This document shows positions 48,141 to 61,075 of a stretch of DNA of 64,000 nucleotides, one piece after another (position 1 is the stretch's first letter; each line of letters opens with the position of its first letter). The notes under the pieces were generated by a model. It ran no database searches. It was not told the DNA's origin and saw only the letters and a list, made by a program, of their open reading frames with translations. Source of the stretch: Liolophura sinensis. Lineage: Eukaryota; Mollusca; Polyplacophora; Chitonida; Chitonidae. The position numbers were made by a program, and so were the translations under genes. Where the stretch lies: positions 56,403,249-56,467,248 of the forward strand of contig NC_088295.1 of the NCBI RefSeq assembly GCF_032854445.1, written 5' to 3'.

Positions 48141-49814
48141 CAAATAGCTTTTGTACTGTGGCCAGACAGTATTAAAATGCTCAATTACCTCTGACCTACA
48201 TGTAACAAGCGAACAGTGTATATAGGTCTATATGAGCAACCATAAACATGTGGGAAGGGAATTGCCGGACGTGACTGTTACACTGCCCATGTCCTGTATA
48301 TGAAGACTACATAAACAAGGTCAGTTGACTATAAATTATCAGCACATCTATTTATACGCTTTTGTTACGAGGTACCCTAATGGAGCTATATATGGACACT
48401 GAGAAAGAAAATCGGGTTGAACTTTAAGAAGTATATGACGTAAGCATTTCTGAGAACACAGCGAGGATTTGTAAGATAACTGTGTTGCCTTTAAGGCCGA
48501 CATCCTGTAACATGATGACTGGACCGTAATCTTGTTTTCTTGATCCCGTTACAAAAGAGTGAGCGTTGGTTATGACTGGTGGAAGGGCAAGTTTGTATTT
48601 ATGCACCGTTGTGGGATTGTCGTTATCAGTGCCCCTACAGAAGGACTTTGTCACCAGTTTTGTTTTCTTTTTTTATTATAAAAATAAATAAATAATCTCT
48701 AGCTCCATGAATTATCATACGAAAAGGCGGATTTAAATTTATTATGAAGATGTATCACGGAAACGGGAAGTTTTTCAAATCCAAACGCAAAAAGATATTT
48801 TTAAATTAGTCTATATGATATCCTTTAGATTTAGGGTTGTAGAAAACGGAAGTTCTCACAATAAACCACCGAGCTGTGGCAAGTTACTGATGGACCTTCT
48901 CACGCGTAAAGTAAAGGTGTGCACAAAGTGCATCAAACGTGCGTGACGGCCAAATAAAAACACTACAAACCTAGCGATATCTCCTCGGTGTGACCCGAAG
49001 CTGGGCTCAGTAGTTACAAATGGTATTAGGTATGATTTGATCTCGGGGCCTCTGCCTTCGAGGAAGTTTATCCCACTCGACAACCGTAGTGCAGTCAACT
49101 CCATACGACATGTTAATATACTTCATATAGCCTATAATAAAAATTCGAAAAAAGATAAATAAGTGTGAATATTTTTAAATACTTTCTTTATTATTATAAT
49201 TACACAAAGGCTGTTTTGATACACCTTTGAAAATCTAACATTCCATATTATGACGTAATGTAACTAATTACGGTAAATTACGGTACGATGTATTTCTTTT
49301 CATATTTTTGTCACACATGCGTCAGAGGCGTAATATATGTGACCTAAAGAACATATAACAGCTAGCACATTATATGCTAGGTGAGCCTGTGATCAATAAC
49401 CCATTCGCCAATGTGCGGGATGAATGTACCTCGTTCTGGCAGGTTATTTACTGTGTGATAACACAAACATGTACGGTATATTAGTACAAGAGTATGGTTG
49501 GTGAGTAGGGAGTTCTTTTAAGTGAATCACAGGTGCATGCGCGCATCACTGTAAAGCGTTCACGTTTATTAACTTACATTTAAAAATGCTAATTTACCTG
49601 CTCGACAACTGTCATTGTAAAATCCATTCTTCCACAGAAGTTTATAACGCTAGTATGGAAGCCGGATAAAACCATTATCGCACCATCGTACCATCGTTCC
49701 ATCGCACTTAGTGTTAGGTATCCATTAGCCGAGGGTCTCAGTTTTCCCGCATTCCTTCTCTTATCCCCTGATGTTACACTTGATTGATCTGTTAATTTAC
49801 ATGGTTATTCTGTA

Positions 49815-50120
49815 ACGTAATTATCGATAACCGCGAGGTTTATGAGTGGAGGAAACCTGAGTGCCAAGTTTCAGTAAACCTCCGGCATTTCCACATACAT
49901 ACATGCACACCCTATTGGTGGAATACGAGTGGTCTTCAACAAAGGCATACTGCGCAATCGTCCACAGGTGCCTCGTTTTTGTCATTAATTAAGGCTACAA
50001 ACAAATCTTGGGTCAGGGGAATCCACAAATTCCTCGTCCAAGGTTGGGATTGAACACGCACCTCGTGCATGTGTTTTTATAACGGATGGTCACACATCTT
50101 AACCACTCGGCCACGCCTTA
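49815..50120 (-). repeat. SINE-like repeat (family 3), unit 2
   Basis: Counterpart of the 26,466 copy, with GGAATACGAGTGGTCTTCAA and AACCACTCGGCCACGCC. Confidence 0.5.
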
Positions 50121-51831
50121 TGTGCTACGTAAGTCGCCAGTTACACTTTCATAGTCATTGGGACGTGACCTTGACCTTGGTAGGTCATTAAAACCTAAGT
50201 ATGGATTTCACAATTGCCCTTACAAGACAACACAGTTTGCTATTTTTCTGGGGAATCGAGCTCTTAGACATTATTCCCTATTATAACTGGCCCTTGCTTT
50301 GTGTAAAATAATTCTCCAACATCAAACTAGAATGAACGATATACCCTTCGATAAGTTGGCGATGTTGAGTGATAAGGCCCCTATATGGCCATCTTCTTTT
50401 CCCAAATAATTAGTTTCCTGAAAGAGTCACTTCGCGTGAGCTATAAGTTTAAAGTTGAAACTGTTCCAAACGTAAAAACATCTTTATCATTGACATAGAC
50501 GGTCTGCTTTTTTATTTTGCGCTTGTTCTCCTTTTACAGCAAATGAGGTTTTTATCAATTAGTGTCCTATATCCGCCAAATAATATACAAGAACATGTAT
50601 AAGTTGAAGGTCGACTGGAAAAAAATCTCATCAAGGTGATCATTACCACAACAACACAGGCCTAGCGATGCCCCGATCTGGCACCAGAGGTCTGTAGGTA
50701 GCCTACACTGGCTGCAAACTAGAACCTCTTGTGGAACAGTAAGGATTCATAGTAGTCCCGCAGTTAAAGATTCACTTCTTTGGCTGACACGTTCAACACT
50801 GTTGCTAAGCCTGATTGGATTTTGTCTCGTCCAGTTTAACAAAACTGTGACGTTAAATAACTGGCAATAATGATAATCATTTTGGAAGAAGGAAAGTAAG
50901 GGATACCTGACCATCTACACAAAAAAATTTAAAATGTAGTCCCGTACACATTTTTTCTCCATTCCAATCTTCTTTTAACACCAACATGTTAACGGCAAGC
51001 ACAAAAAGCCCAAGTCTTTATTCTGTGAAATATCTGTGAATGGCGGTACACATTTTAATGGCATTCCCAAGAATTCTGTTGCCAGTGGGATACGTTTCCC
51101 GGACCATTTCGGTTCTATGCTACTGGTTTGTCCCATAATCTTTCTGGGCAAAGCACGAATTAACAGCAAAGATCTTTGACTCGAATAATTTTAGTTGGGT
51201 ATGGTTCCCGATAGTTTCCAGCATGGCGTGAAGAAACTCGAATTGCTTACACTTTAAGTTGGTGTATAAGAATGCCTTATTTCACAGCGTACTGTGCACT
51301 GTTAAGAGTACCGGTAGTCAACCTATGAAACATCACAGGACGGAAAAACATGTGATATATAACCAAACCATTTTGCAAGAGTTTATCAGAGGAATCAAAC
51401 ATCTTTGACACCGAATAAAAAGAGAGAAACATGTTCAGGCAAAGAATAAGAAAGGGAGACAACTTCCTCGATTGCACAGTTCTAGTTAAGCAGGAAACGT
51501 ACAAATTACGAAACAAAACAATGTTAGTCTGGTGGTTTTTTCAATAGTTAAACGTGACATAGGTACTAGATTCCGGATCAAAGAAATCAGATCACAGAAA
51601 GCACACTTATGAACAATACTTATTAGAATGTTTTCGAAAAGAATTTACTTGTATATTATGGTTTAGACGTGCTGAAACGTATTATTGGGTCATGCGTGTT
51701 TACAGAAGGCGAAACTCTTGCAGAACTATAGGGAATCCACCGCGCCTTCTCACCTTAGTTGAGAAATTGTATGAGATAAGCCCGCAGCTACACCAGCCAG
51801 ACAAATATAAGAAAAGAGGAAATTACTTATT

Positions 51832-52440
51832 TTACTTATTTACAGCACGTCTAATCCATCCGTACAAAATTGTACAACCAGTGGTCACTGTAATTGTCAC
51901 CGTCACTCTCAGGTATTTCGAAAAAAGTGTAGTACATATACATGATACCACACCAAATATGGAACAAATGGAAAATATAATTTCTCTTGTAAGATATGAA
52001 AATACAGTACACTTATTGAATCCCTGCATAATATTAACCAGGTACCGTGACAAGTCGATGCAACATTTTATACATATATACCTGTCTTCCACGAAGACTG
52101 CATGCATTGAACAAAGCTCGCCTGCAAGAACCACGCCACTCCTCAAAAACTGTGACGAGTGCCAGCTAAGTTGATATATGAAACAAATATGCACACAGCG
52201 ACGGTACTTTGTTAAGAAAGAATTTAAAATACAAAGCATATACGGCAATTTACTTGCCAAGGTCACCAATATGATGAAAGTGCCAAAAAAACAGTGGCAA
52301 ATTTGTGCCCGAAAAGAAGTGTAGGCAATCGGAAATCCGCTTAAAGCTAGCAACTGGCCTAAGCTATACAGGAATGCTATCCCTAATAATTTACTTATAT
52401 ATGTTGTAAATACAATAACACTGAATATAAGATAAACGGG
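51832..52440 (-). other. Conserved hydrophobic minus-strand frame, unit 3
   Basis: An open minus-strand frame shared with the other units encodes hydrophobic stretches (SKLLGIAFLYSLGQLLALSG, then CHCFFGTFIILVTLASKLPY, then SGVVLAGELCSMHAV). The order of a basic loop, a helix and a Cys at the next helix is loosely like helices 2-3 of class C G-protein-coupled receptors, but I cannot confirm this. No convincing splice sites were found. It may be a gene fragment or chance. Confidence 0.25.
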
Positions 52441-53188
52441 ACAATAATAACCTTAGTGCCCGCTTTATCACTGGGTGGGATGGAAGGGAGTTAAAATCAG
52501 GACGTTGATTAATGAACTAGCTCTGTACATCAGCCAGACTGTGAAAGGGAAGACCTCACGGCAGGGAGAGACCGCTGGACCAAGGGGGATAACTCTAACT
52601 ACCCAAGTGTCACAATCACCACAGAGCTGGATACATCACCCAAGCCCATACACCACTAAAAATTCCTCCTGTGTAATAATACTGTTTACCCTGTATTAAT
52701 GATAAACAAGTTGAATAACGTCGTCGCTAAGTGTTTATCGCAAATGTTGTATACAGACAAACATGAGGGAAAAATGTTATTTGGTGGCTCTTTCAGACTA
52801 ACCGTGCAAAATACAGTGGTGCATCCTGTGTCAAAGTCCTCTGCGTTTATTCATGTGGGCGTGGCTAACTATCCCATGGGCGAGTTTATCTCTCCACTGT
52901 CGATCGGTCATTTTGTCTGAAACATCGTTTTAGTCCTTTTGCATTATTATAGCTGTAAGGCTCAGTTTATAGACACAAATTGAAAGGTATCGAAATTTCA
53001 GTAGGTATTGAAGTACCTTATTTAAGTTGAATAACTTATTTAATTAAACAATAGAGAAAAATACATTTATATCTTATCAACTGAAACAGATGAAAGTAAC
53101 AATATATATGCTAGATTTTAAAAATTCATCGCCTTTTGGGGAGTTGTACAACTCAGTCATTGTTTTATTTGCTCTTTTTTAAACTTAG

Positions 53189-53571
53189 CAGACCAACGCA
53201 AATGTGACGACGAAATTTTCGGAAAGACGCCCCTAGCGTTTTGCCAAATAGCAATTCTGGCCTGACGAATCCACTATTCCACGTTGATCTCCAGACTCGA
53301 CAAGATCAGCCCGGGGGGCCTGGAAGACAGAACGGAAATGTTGACTTATAATACTGCGGGTAGTTATCTGACGCCGATTTTCAGGCCGACTCGTCAGCCA
53401 AACTCTCAGTTTACAGGAATGGATCACTGGTCCGAACTCAGGTCTTTTACCACTGGTGAAGAGGACGATGGGTATTGTACGCCACTCTCCGACAAGAATC
53501 CCCTGTACGAGGTTCTCGGGGAACGAGAGACCGTGGCAGATAAACACCCCTACATCCAAATGCGTTACTGA
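53189..53571 (+). pseudogene. Orphan tail exon F (gene D family), stop plus frameshift
   Basis: This unit-3 copy of the gene D tail exon has a TGA at 53205-53207, six codons in, and a run of six G at 53313-53318 where the other copies have five, which shifts the frame. Downstream of the shift the motifs SYLTPIF, YCTPL and NPLYEVL remain readable up to the stop at 53571. No upstream transmembrane exon is seen. It sits immediately left of LINE copy 2. Confidence 0.75.
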
Positions 53572-53594
53572 GTTTTACCACTGTAAAAGGGCAA

Positions 53595-55778
53595 TTGCAT
53601 ACATCAGACAGAACGGGTAAGGATCATACGGATCCAAATAATTACCGTCCCATAGCTCTTACCAGCTGTGTCTGTAAGACTATGGAACGGATGATTAATG
53701 ATAGACTTGTTTGGTTTCTTGAAACCAACAAGCTTTTATCTAACATTCAATGTGGTTTTCGTCAAGGTCGATCTACCATGGATCACCTTGTTCGGTTCGA
53801 AACCTTTATTCGCGATGGCTTCATCAATAATGAACATGTGGTGTCCATATTTTTTGACCTTGAAAAGGCCTACGACACCTCATGGAAATATGGTATTTTA
53901 AAAGATCTCGCGAATATGGGTCTTAAAGGTCGCTTACCTATATTTATATCCGAATTTTTGTCTGATCATCAGTTTAAGGTACGGGTGGGTTCCACTCTTT
54001 CTGACTCTTATGAGCAGGAAATGGGTGTACCCCAGGGCAGCATTCTATCACCAACTCTGTTTAGCATAAAAATAAATAGCCTAGCAAAAACATTAACATC
54101 TGGCACAAAGGGTTCTTTATACGTCGATGATTTCCTTATATGCTACCGAGCTAAGAATATGAATAATATCGAACGTCAGTTGCAGCTTTGTCTCAATAAG
54201 ATCGAGAAATGGGCGACTGAAAACGGTTTTAGATTTTCAACGTCTAGAACCGTCGGTGTGCATTTTTGAAACAAACGGAAACTTCATCTTGACCCTGAGT
54301 TTAATTTTTGTGGTGAACAGGTTAAAATTGTTGGAGAAACAAAATTTTTAGGTATAATATTTGATAGTAAGCTATCTTTTATACCTCATATTAAAATGCT
54401 TAAAGCTAAATGTACAAAGGCTCTCAATATAATTAAGGTCTTGTCTAGCACCGATTGGGGTGCTGGCCGATCAGTTTTACTTAATTTATATCGTTCTCTG
54501 GTGAGGTCTAAATTGGACTATGGATCCATCATTTACGGTTCCGCTAGGAAGTCGTACATTAAAATGTTGGATCTTGTTCATCACCAAGGTTTGAGGCTCA
54601 GCCTTGGTGCTTTTAGAACCTCACCAGTAGAAAGTTTATACGTGGAGGCAAATGAACCTTCTCTATATCACCGACGTATAAAACTTCGCCTTCAATATGC
54701 TACAAAGCTTAAAGCACATCCAACAAACCCTGCCTACGACTGTGTTTTCAATCCATTGTATGTAGACAAATATACTAAATGTCCTAACAAGATCCCTTCC
54801 TTCGGTCTTCGTATACAGGACCATATTGTGGGAGCTAACATCAAGCTGGAAGATATAGCTCCGGTGTCTTTTCCAGAGTCTCCTCCATGGCTTCTCCCAC
54901 AACCAAAACTAATATTTGATCTACGTAAATATAATAAATCCAATATAAATCCTCTTATAATTCAGCAAGGTTTTGCCGAAATTAAAGCTAATTATATGGA
55001 TTATAAATTTATATATACTGACGGGTCGAAGGATGGGGACAGGGTTGCGACTGCGGCTGTCTTACAGCAGCGGGTCTCTTCCTTTCGTCTGCCATCCTCT
55101 TCTTCAATATTCTCTGCCGAGGCCAGAGCTATACTCCTGGCCTTATCATATGTTTCTTCTGGGTGTGCCCAGAGGGCAATGATATGTACTGACTCGTTGT
55201 CTTGCTTATTGGCAATACAGAATAATAAATTTAAAAATCCCTTGATCCTTCATATTTTAGCTATACATAGGAAATTAATTAAAAGAGGTAAAGATATTAT
55301 ATTCTGCTGGATACCAAGTCATATTGGTATCCATGGAAACACAGTCGCAGATAGGGAGGCGAAAGCTACCCTAAATAAACCCATATCTAAGATAAAAATC
55401 CCTTATACTGACATGAAGTCCAATATTCTTAAATATATTCGTTGCCTTTGGCAGGGTGAATGGAACTTGCAGGCCCATAATAAACTGCATGCTATTCATC
55501 CGGTCATTGCCTATAATTCATATACAATTAATGTGTCTCGTAGAGACCAAGTCGTTTTAACGAGATGCCGTATTGGACATTCTCCTCTAACAAACATTTT
55601 CATCTTGGATGGGAGCAGTGCTCCCGAGTGTGTTAGATGCGATGCTCAATATGGCATCAAACATATTCTGGTTGACTGTGTAGACTTTGCCCATGTTCGG
55701 CAAAGATTCTACACAGTCAAATCTGGCGATGTTGTCATAAATTATTTGAAGGCCATTGGCCTATATCATAAAATATAA
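53595..55778 (+). pseudogene. LINE copy 2 RT-RNase H frame with one stop codon
   Basis: The open stretches 53595-54269 and 54396-55778 are in the same frame, so one nonsense codon (TGA at 54267-54269, where copy 1 has TGT for Cys) interrupts an otherwise readable RT and RNase H. Catalytic YVDD is present. The endonuclease and ORF1 are absent through 5' truncation, so it is not autonomous. Confidence 0.85.
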
Positions 55779-56035
55779 ATTTTAATTGTCATAAATATCT
55801 AAAGATAAACAGTTATATACATATAGAATATAATCCTGGTTTTCGAGTTTTAACTCTTATTTTTCTTCTATGCGATTTTAAACATGTCTGTACTTTTTGT
55901 TTTACTTTTGATGTTCATATTATCATATCGAAAACCTTAACCGTCTCGCGTTTTCACCTTGTTCTCGCCACGATATGGCTGAAATATTGCCGATGTGGCG
56001 TTAAGCCATAATCATTCATTCATTCATTCATTCGA
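53608..56035 (+). mobile_element. LINE copy 2, 5'-truncated RT and RNase H
   Basis: The element is cut at its 5' end inside the RT and begins near GKDHTDPNNYRPIALTSC. One reading frame runs from 53,595 to 55,778, broken only by a TGA at 54267-54269. The RT keeps YVDD (near 54,120) and QGRSTMDHLVRFETFI; RNase H keeps YTDGSKDG, SAEARAILLAL, TDSLSCLLAI, CWIPSHIGIHGN and TVADREAKA. The 3' end has the same GCCGATGTGGCGTTAAGCC block as copy 1 and a short ATTC array (about 56,015-56,033). No target-site duplication is seen; both sides are instead copies of the same 0.7 kb of host unit. Confidence 0.88.
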
Positions 56036-56311
56036 TTGGTCATTTTGTCTGAAACATGGTTTCAGCCCTTTTGCATTAATATAGCTGTAAGGCTCAGTTT
56101 ATAGACACAAATAGATAGGTATGGAAATTTCATTAGGTGTTGAAGTACCTTATTTAAGTTGAATAACTTATTTAATTAAACAGTAGAGAAAAAATATGTT
56201 TATATCTTATCAACTTAAACAGATCAAAGTAGCAATATATATGCTAGATTCATCGCCTTTTGGAGAGCTGTACAACTCAGTCATTGTTTTATTTGCTCTT
56301 TTTAAACTCAG

Positions 56312-56693
56312 CAGACCAACTCAAATGACACGACAAAGTTTTCAGAAAGACGCCCCTAGCGTTTCGCCAAATAGCAATTCTGGCCTGACGAATCCACTAT
56401 TCCACGTTGATCTCCAGACTCGACAAGATCAGCCCGGGGGTCTGGAAGACAGAGCGCAAATGTTGACGTATGATACTGCGGGTAGTTATCTGACGCCCAT
56501 TTTCAGGCCGACTCGTCAGCCAGACTCTCAGTTTACAGGAATGGATCACGGGACCGAACTCAGGTCTTTTAACACTGGTGAAGAGGACGATAGGTATTGT
56601 ACGCCACTCTCAAAACAGTATCCCCTGTACGAGATTCTCGGGGAACGAGAGACCGTGGCAGATGAACACCCCTACAGCCAAATGCGTTACTGA
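56312..56693 (+). pseudogene. Orphan tail exon G (gene D family), open frame but no upstream exons
   Basis: This is the only copy whose frame is open across the full ancestral length (382 bp, one base plus 127 codons including stop). It encodes NPLFHV, LTYDTAGSYLTPIF, YCTPL, a diverged YPLYEIL and the terminal HPYSQMRY. The acceptor is CTCAGCAG. Directly upstream are about 0.28 kb of unit sequence and then LINE copy 2, so no transmembrane exon of its own is present. It could only be used if spliced from a distant upstream donor. Called a stranded exon, with the open frame noted as a reason for doubt. Confidence 0.6.
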
Positions 56694-57119
56694 GTTTTAC
56701 CACTGTAAAAGAGCAATTATATACATCAGTCCGTTTCTTCATCATAATTATTAACGTTCGATTACAGCCTTAAAAGTTTGAATGCACGTACGTGTTGGAG
56801 ACAAGCTTCACAGCCTTCTGCAAGGAAGCGAGGAGTATGCAAATGACACATGTTTACTGAGTGCATCGTTAATAGGTTGAGCTACACAACGCTGTCGTCT
56901 TTAGCTATCGTTTCCAACTGTCACAATTTATTTTTTTTACTCTTCTATTCCCGTTGTTATTTGCTAGACTGTGTCACGTGACCCATATCTGTCAGGCTGC
57001 ATGTTGACGCGTTGGACTGAAACAGTGGATTCCTACGCTATTACAGCAGCCAATCAGCGCTTTGTTTTAATGTCGACGGTGCACATGTGAACGTCTTCTG
57101 CACATTAGTACTACCAGCA

Positions 57120-57392
57120 GCTTTAAAAGAGGAAGTTGTAACTTCCTTGTTTGGCGTTCAGCATGAAGGGGATAGTACAACGACTGGTTAACTCGTATCA
57201 GTATAATGGTTGGGGCGTGGCGGCTTACTTGCCTTCGGTAAGTCGTCTCAGTGAAGCCGCACTTGATAAAAGAGGGGTGGAAATCCGTTCTGCGACAAGG
57301 GGGCACATTACATACACCCTAAGGATTCCTTCGTCGTCATATGACTGAAAAATTGTTTAGTACGACGTTAAACCCCAAGCACTCACTAACTC
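57120..57392 (+). repeat. SINE family 2 body, headless, unit 3
   Basis: Matches the headless copy at 30,632 in place and extent, so units 2 and 3 share it to the exclusion of unit 1. Confidence 0.7.
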
Positions 57393-57984
57393 ACTACCAG
57401 CAGTATGTCGTCTTGCATAGTGCTGCCTCAGTAAAGCACTATGCCAAAGATGACAGGCATGACACTAGACCCACCCATGCAGTACACAAACATCTGACCG
57501 TCCAGTATACTTGTGCTTGCCTCAATAAGCGCTGGTACAATTTACACAAAGTGTTGCCGACCAGAAACAGGCCTCATACTTGAATGTGAATCTAGCAACT
57601 CTCAATTACGAGAATAAACTCAAAGATTACATTTCATAGTAAAGTATACTATAGGGACAGCAGGCTATTCATAGCCTGTTTACGGCACACTGAGTGTTAA
57701 CCATTACAAACGATTTTTTGTTATCAGGATATAGCTATGGTGTAATTTTAGAAGAAATGCACGCAGTTGTGAATATAATACTATAAAACAATGGGACAAG
57801 ATAAAAGTGTGCTTAAAACTGTCAATGTGGTCAAAATAAACATAGGATGTATACATTAGAATTCAACAATAAAACACGAATAAATGCATTTTCCTATGCA
57901 ATTTTGCTAATTCTCTTTCCGTTTTATTCTAATAACGAATAGTACCAATATTGGATGTCTGTCACAACCAATCTCATATTAATT

Positions 57985-58205
57985 ATATTTATTTATTTTT
58001 TTATCTTATTGGTGTTTTAAGCCGTATTCAAGAATATTTCACTTATACAACGGCGGCCAGCATTATCGTGGATGAAACAGGGCAGAACCCAGAGGAAACC
58101 CACGATCATCCGCAAGATGATGACGGACCTTCACACGTACGGCTGGAGTGGAAGACAGCATGAGCTTGACTTGAGCTGACATCTACCGCATTGGTGAGAG
58201 GCTCC
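57985..58205 (-). repeat. tRNA-derived SINE (family 1), unit 3, 3' part lost
   Basis: Counterpart of the 3,944 copy. It stops at GGTGAGAGGCTCCT and joins directly to the RT-like scrap, so about 0.2 kb present in the other units is deleted. Confidence 0.65.
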
Positions 58206-58214
58206 TTTACAGCA

Positions 58215-58370
58215 CAAGTAAAGATATTCACCATGAGCTGATTATTTATTTAGAATGTTGTGAGCAGACAGTTGTCGATGGATATACCTTGTCTAAAACT
58301 GGATCGCCTAAAGAGAGAGTCTTCCAAGGATCAGTTCCAAGAATCCTGCTGTTTGTAGTATATTTTTTCA
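58215..58370 (+). pseudogene. RT-like scrap, unit 3
   Basis: Counterpart of the 4,360 scrap, reading VDGYTLSKTGSPKERVFQGS then VPRILLFVV. Confidence 0.33.
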
Positions 58371-59747
58371 CATATTTTATTTACGCCATACTGATACGTC
58401 CACGTTGAGGTTAATGGGCGGGGGAAACCGGAGTGCTCGACGTAAGGTTCGTACCTGCTCCAGCAGCTCAAGGCCGGTGTCTAGACCATTTTACAAAATC
58501 GTATCTAATTTGCATAAAACTTGCCAAATAAACTTGTAGTCACAGCATAAGATAAACCTGATCAACACGGTTTGTTCACATTGGCGTTTGCCAACATAAC
58601 CAAGGCTATCTTGGTTTTTTAGAGAATTTTTATTTTAACAAATGTAAGTAAAATGGTGCAAAATAGCCCAGCAGAAATACATCAGGTGGGAAGAGAGCTT
58701 TAAAGTGTATCGTGTTTAATGTGTCGACAAAAATTTATTACTATTTGCATTTTTTAAAATTTAATTCAATGAAAAATGTTGGAAAATTGGAAGAAGATAA
58801 ATTTTAAAATATCTATAATTATTATCTCCTTGATTAATCCAATTATCGACTGATAATTTGAAAATGTTTAAACATTTCCCTAAAAGTATACAAAAGCTGC
58901 AGGCATAATTATTTTGGATTTTGGATTGGCAAAATTGAAAGAAAATAGACGCGTATTTCCGTTCGTGGTGACAATGAAATACACGAGTTACTCCCCTTGA
59001 AAGATATACACTTTAAACGAATGCTGAGAAGTTACGTACATGCACTTACATGTGCTGAGGGCCTTCATACAAACTCTGTAAACGTCTACTCTTCGACACG
59101 TTGACTTCAGGAGGTGTCAAAGGCGGATATACAGCAGTCGATCACCAGATTTTTGCTTTTCAAAACTTGGACACTCAGCATCCTAGTGTGCACAAAATGG
59201 CTGAGTGCCTCCTTTGAGCGTGTAACACTGTATACTCTCATCTCCATGCTTTAAACAATGTCATCAGGGTTTGAAATCCCCACGTGCTTCTACGAAACAA
59301 AGGCTTTACTGTGCCTGTGTCTGAATCCCACAGTTTTACTCCGTTTAAAAATGTAAAATCTGGATATTTTTAAGAAAGTGCATTTTAAAAATAAGCACAG
59401 GTTATTAAATCGGATAGTTTATTTTCCTCCTTTGTTTCAGCCTTGGTTGTGCCATAACCTAAGGCATTACTAAGCTATAGGCATAACTCCTGTACGCAGA
59501 CCAGTGAGCCCAGTATAGGGATTAACGTTCATAATATGACATGTGCAGGACAAACCATTCGACTGTTAAGGGAATAGGGCTTCGGTGGTTTGTATTAAAT
59601 AATGTTTCGACAATCACACACGTGATCTTGGAATACATACCTGGAACGCTCGTTATTCGGCTGAAGATTGGTTTGTGAATATCTCAATCAACGCTTCGAT
59701 TGACAAGCGTACAAGAAAGTTTTGACACTCAGTTTAAGTCTAAGTAT

Positions 59748-60002
59748 ATTTATTTATTTATTTGATTGGTGATTTCCCCGTTACTAAAAATTGCGGCTGT
59801 TGCCAGCATCAAGGTGGGGGAAATAAAAACCCGGCACTGCCAGAGGGAAACCGATGACTATCTGCAGGTTGCCGGTGGACCTTTCCGTATAGGATCGGAG
59901 AGGAAGCATGAGCTGGACTTAATCTCACCGCGATCACTGGTGAGAGGCTACCAGGTAATTATGTTCCACCAACACCCTAATCACTAGGCCACGGAGATTC
60001 CT
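59748..60002 (-). repeat. tRNA-derived SINE (family 1 relative), unit 3
   Basis: Counterpart of the copies at 6,422 and 33,985. Confidence 0.6.
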
Positions 60003-61075
60003 AAAATAAGAGTATGTGAACGTGAATAACAGCAGTCATGTGGTGGAAATGCTGGGATCTGACTAAAACTTCTAAGTATCTCCTCTTTTCAGTCCACTTA
60101 AAATATGTAAGCTTATGTTTAGTCATCAAGTGCATTACAATAGGAAACGTGGTCCATATGAAATGTAAGATAAGCCTTTACATGCAAATTACCAGAAGTA
60201 AACCTTGGCGCATGAAGTTGGTAGTTTTCATATTACCTGCCTGTTTCCCAATGGATGTGAAGACATTCGTTATGGTTTTGTTTTGACATTAAATGAGCTT
60301 ATTTATTTTAAAACACGTCTCATTTTTTACTCGTCTTGCTTAAGATCCAGGAACATCCCTTTGTAATTTATGAAGATATAGGAGTAATAACCAGGCATGT
60401 AAAACGTCATGCACATTTTGATAATAGAACACAGAATTTATCAAATTACAACTGTGAGACAGGATATATACATATAAACAAAATGATGCACATAAAGTTT
60501 GAGAAGGATAGTATATACTCGTATGTTTTCATACAGTAACTAAATATTGCATAGTATCCCAAATTACATCATGAGTTAACCAACAATGCAACAGGTGAGT
60601 CAACTGTGGAGAGTTGAGATTCATGCTTGCAAACCTAGAGATACTTGGATTTATTTATGAGCTTTGTAGACGTATAAAATTATTCAAAAGCAGTGAAATA
60701 ATGTAGTATACACAAAGGACAAAACATTTTCCAAAAAGTTAAAAGGGTGGGGACTTGGTTTCTAAAAGTCTTAATTTCCAATCATCCAATTTGAGTTGGA
60801 CTCCTTGGAAAGTCTTCTTGATCAATAAACCATTTAATTGCAGGCAGGCGAATGTGTATAGGGCGAGTCCTCAAAAGTAAACGTGATCGGACAGAACGAA
60901 TTAAATAGGCAATATTCCAAAAGCCGATTGAATGCAGTAAGGGAAGTGATTTCAGTCCTTGGTCCAACTACAAACGTTAAACAGACACTTTTCCTTTCAT
61001 GGAACAGCCTTTGAACTACTTATACTGCCACTGTCACAATCCCTTACGTTCACAAGTCACCACCCTGGCAGTCAG

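Larger units (their letters stand above)
28670..52050. repeat. Segmental duplication unit 2
   Basis: The second tandem copy begins where the sequence matching 52,050 meets the sequence matching 1,711. It carries orphan tail exon E, gene B and the relic signal exon at 47,213. Insertions special to this unit are a SINE body (30,632-30,892), an 0.8-kb segment at 39,081-39,912 and the RT scrap at 39,964. It lacks LINE copy 1 and the Tc1 element. Confidence 0.85.
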
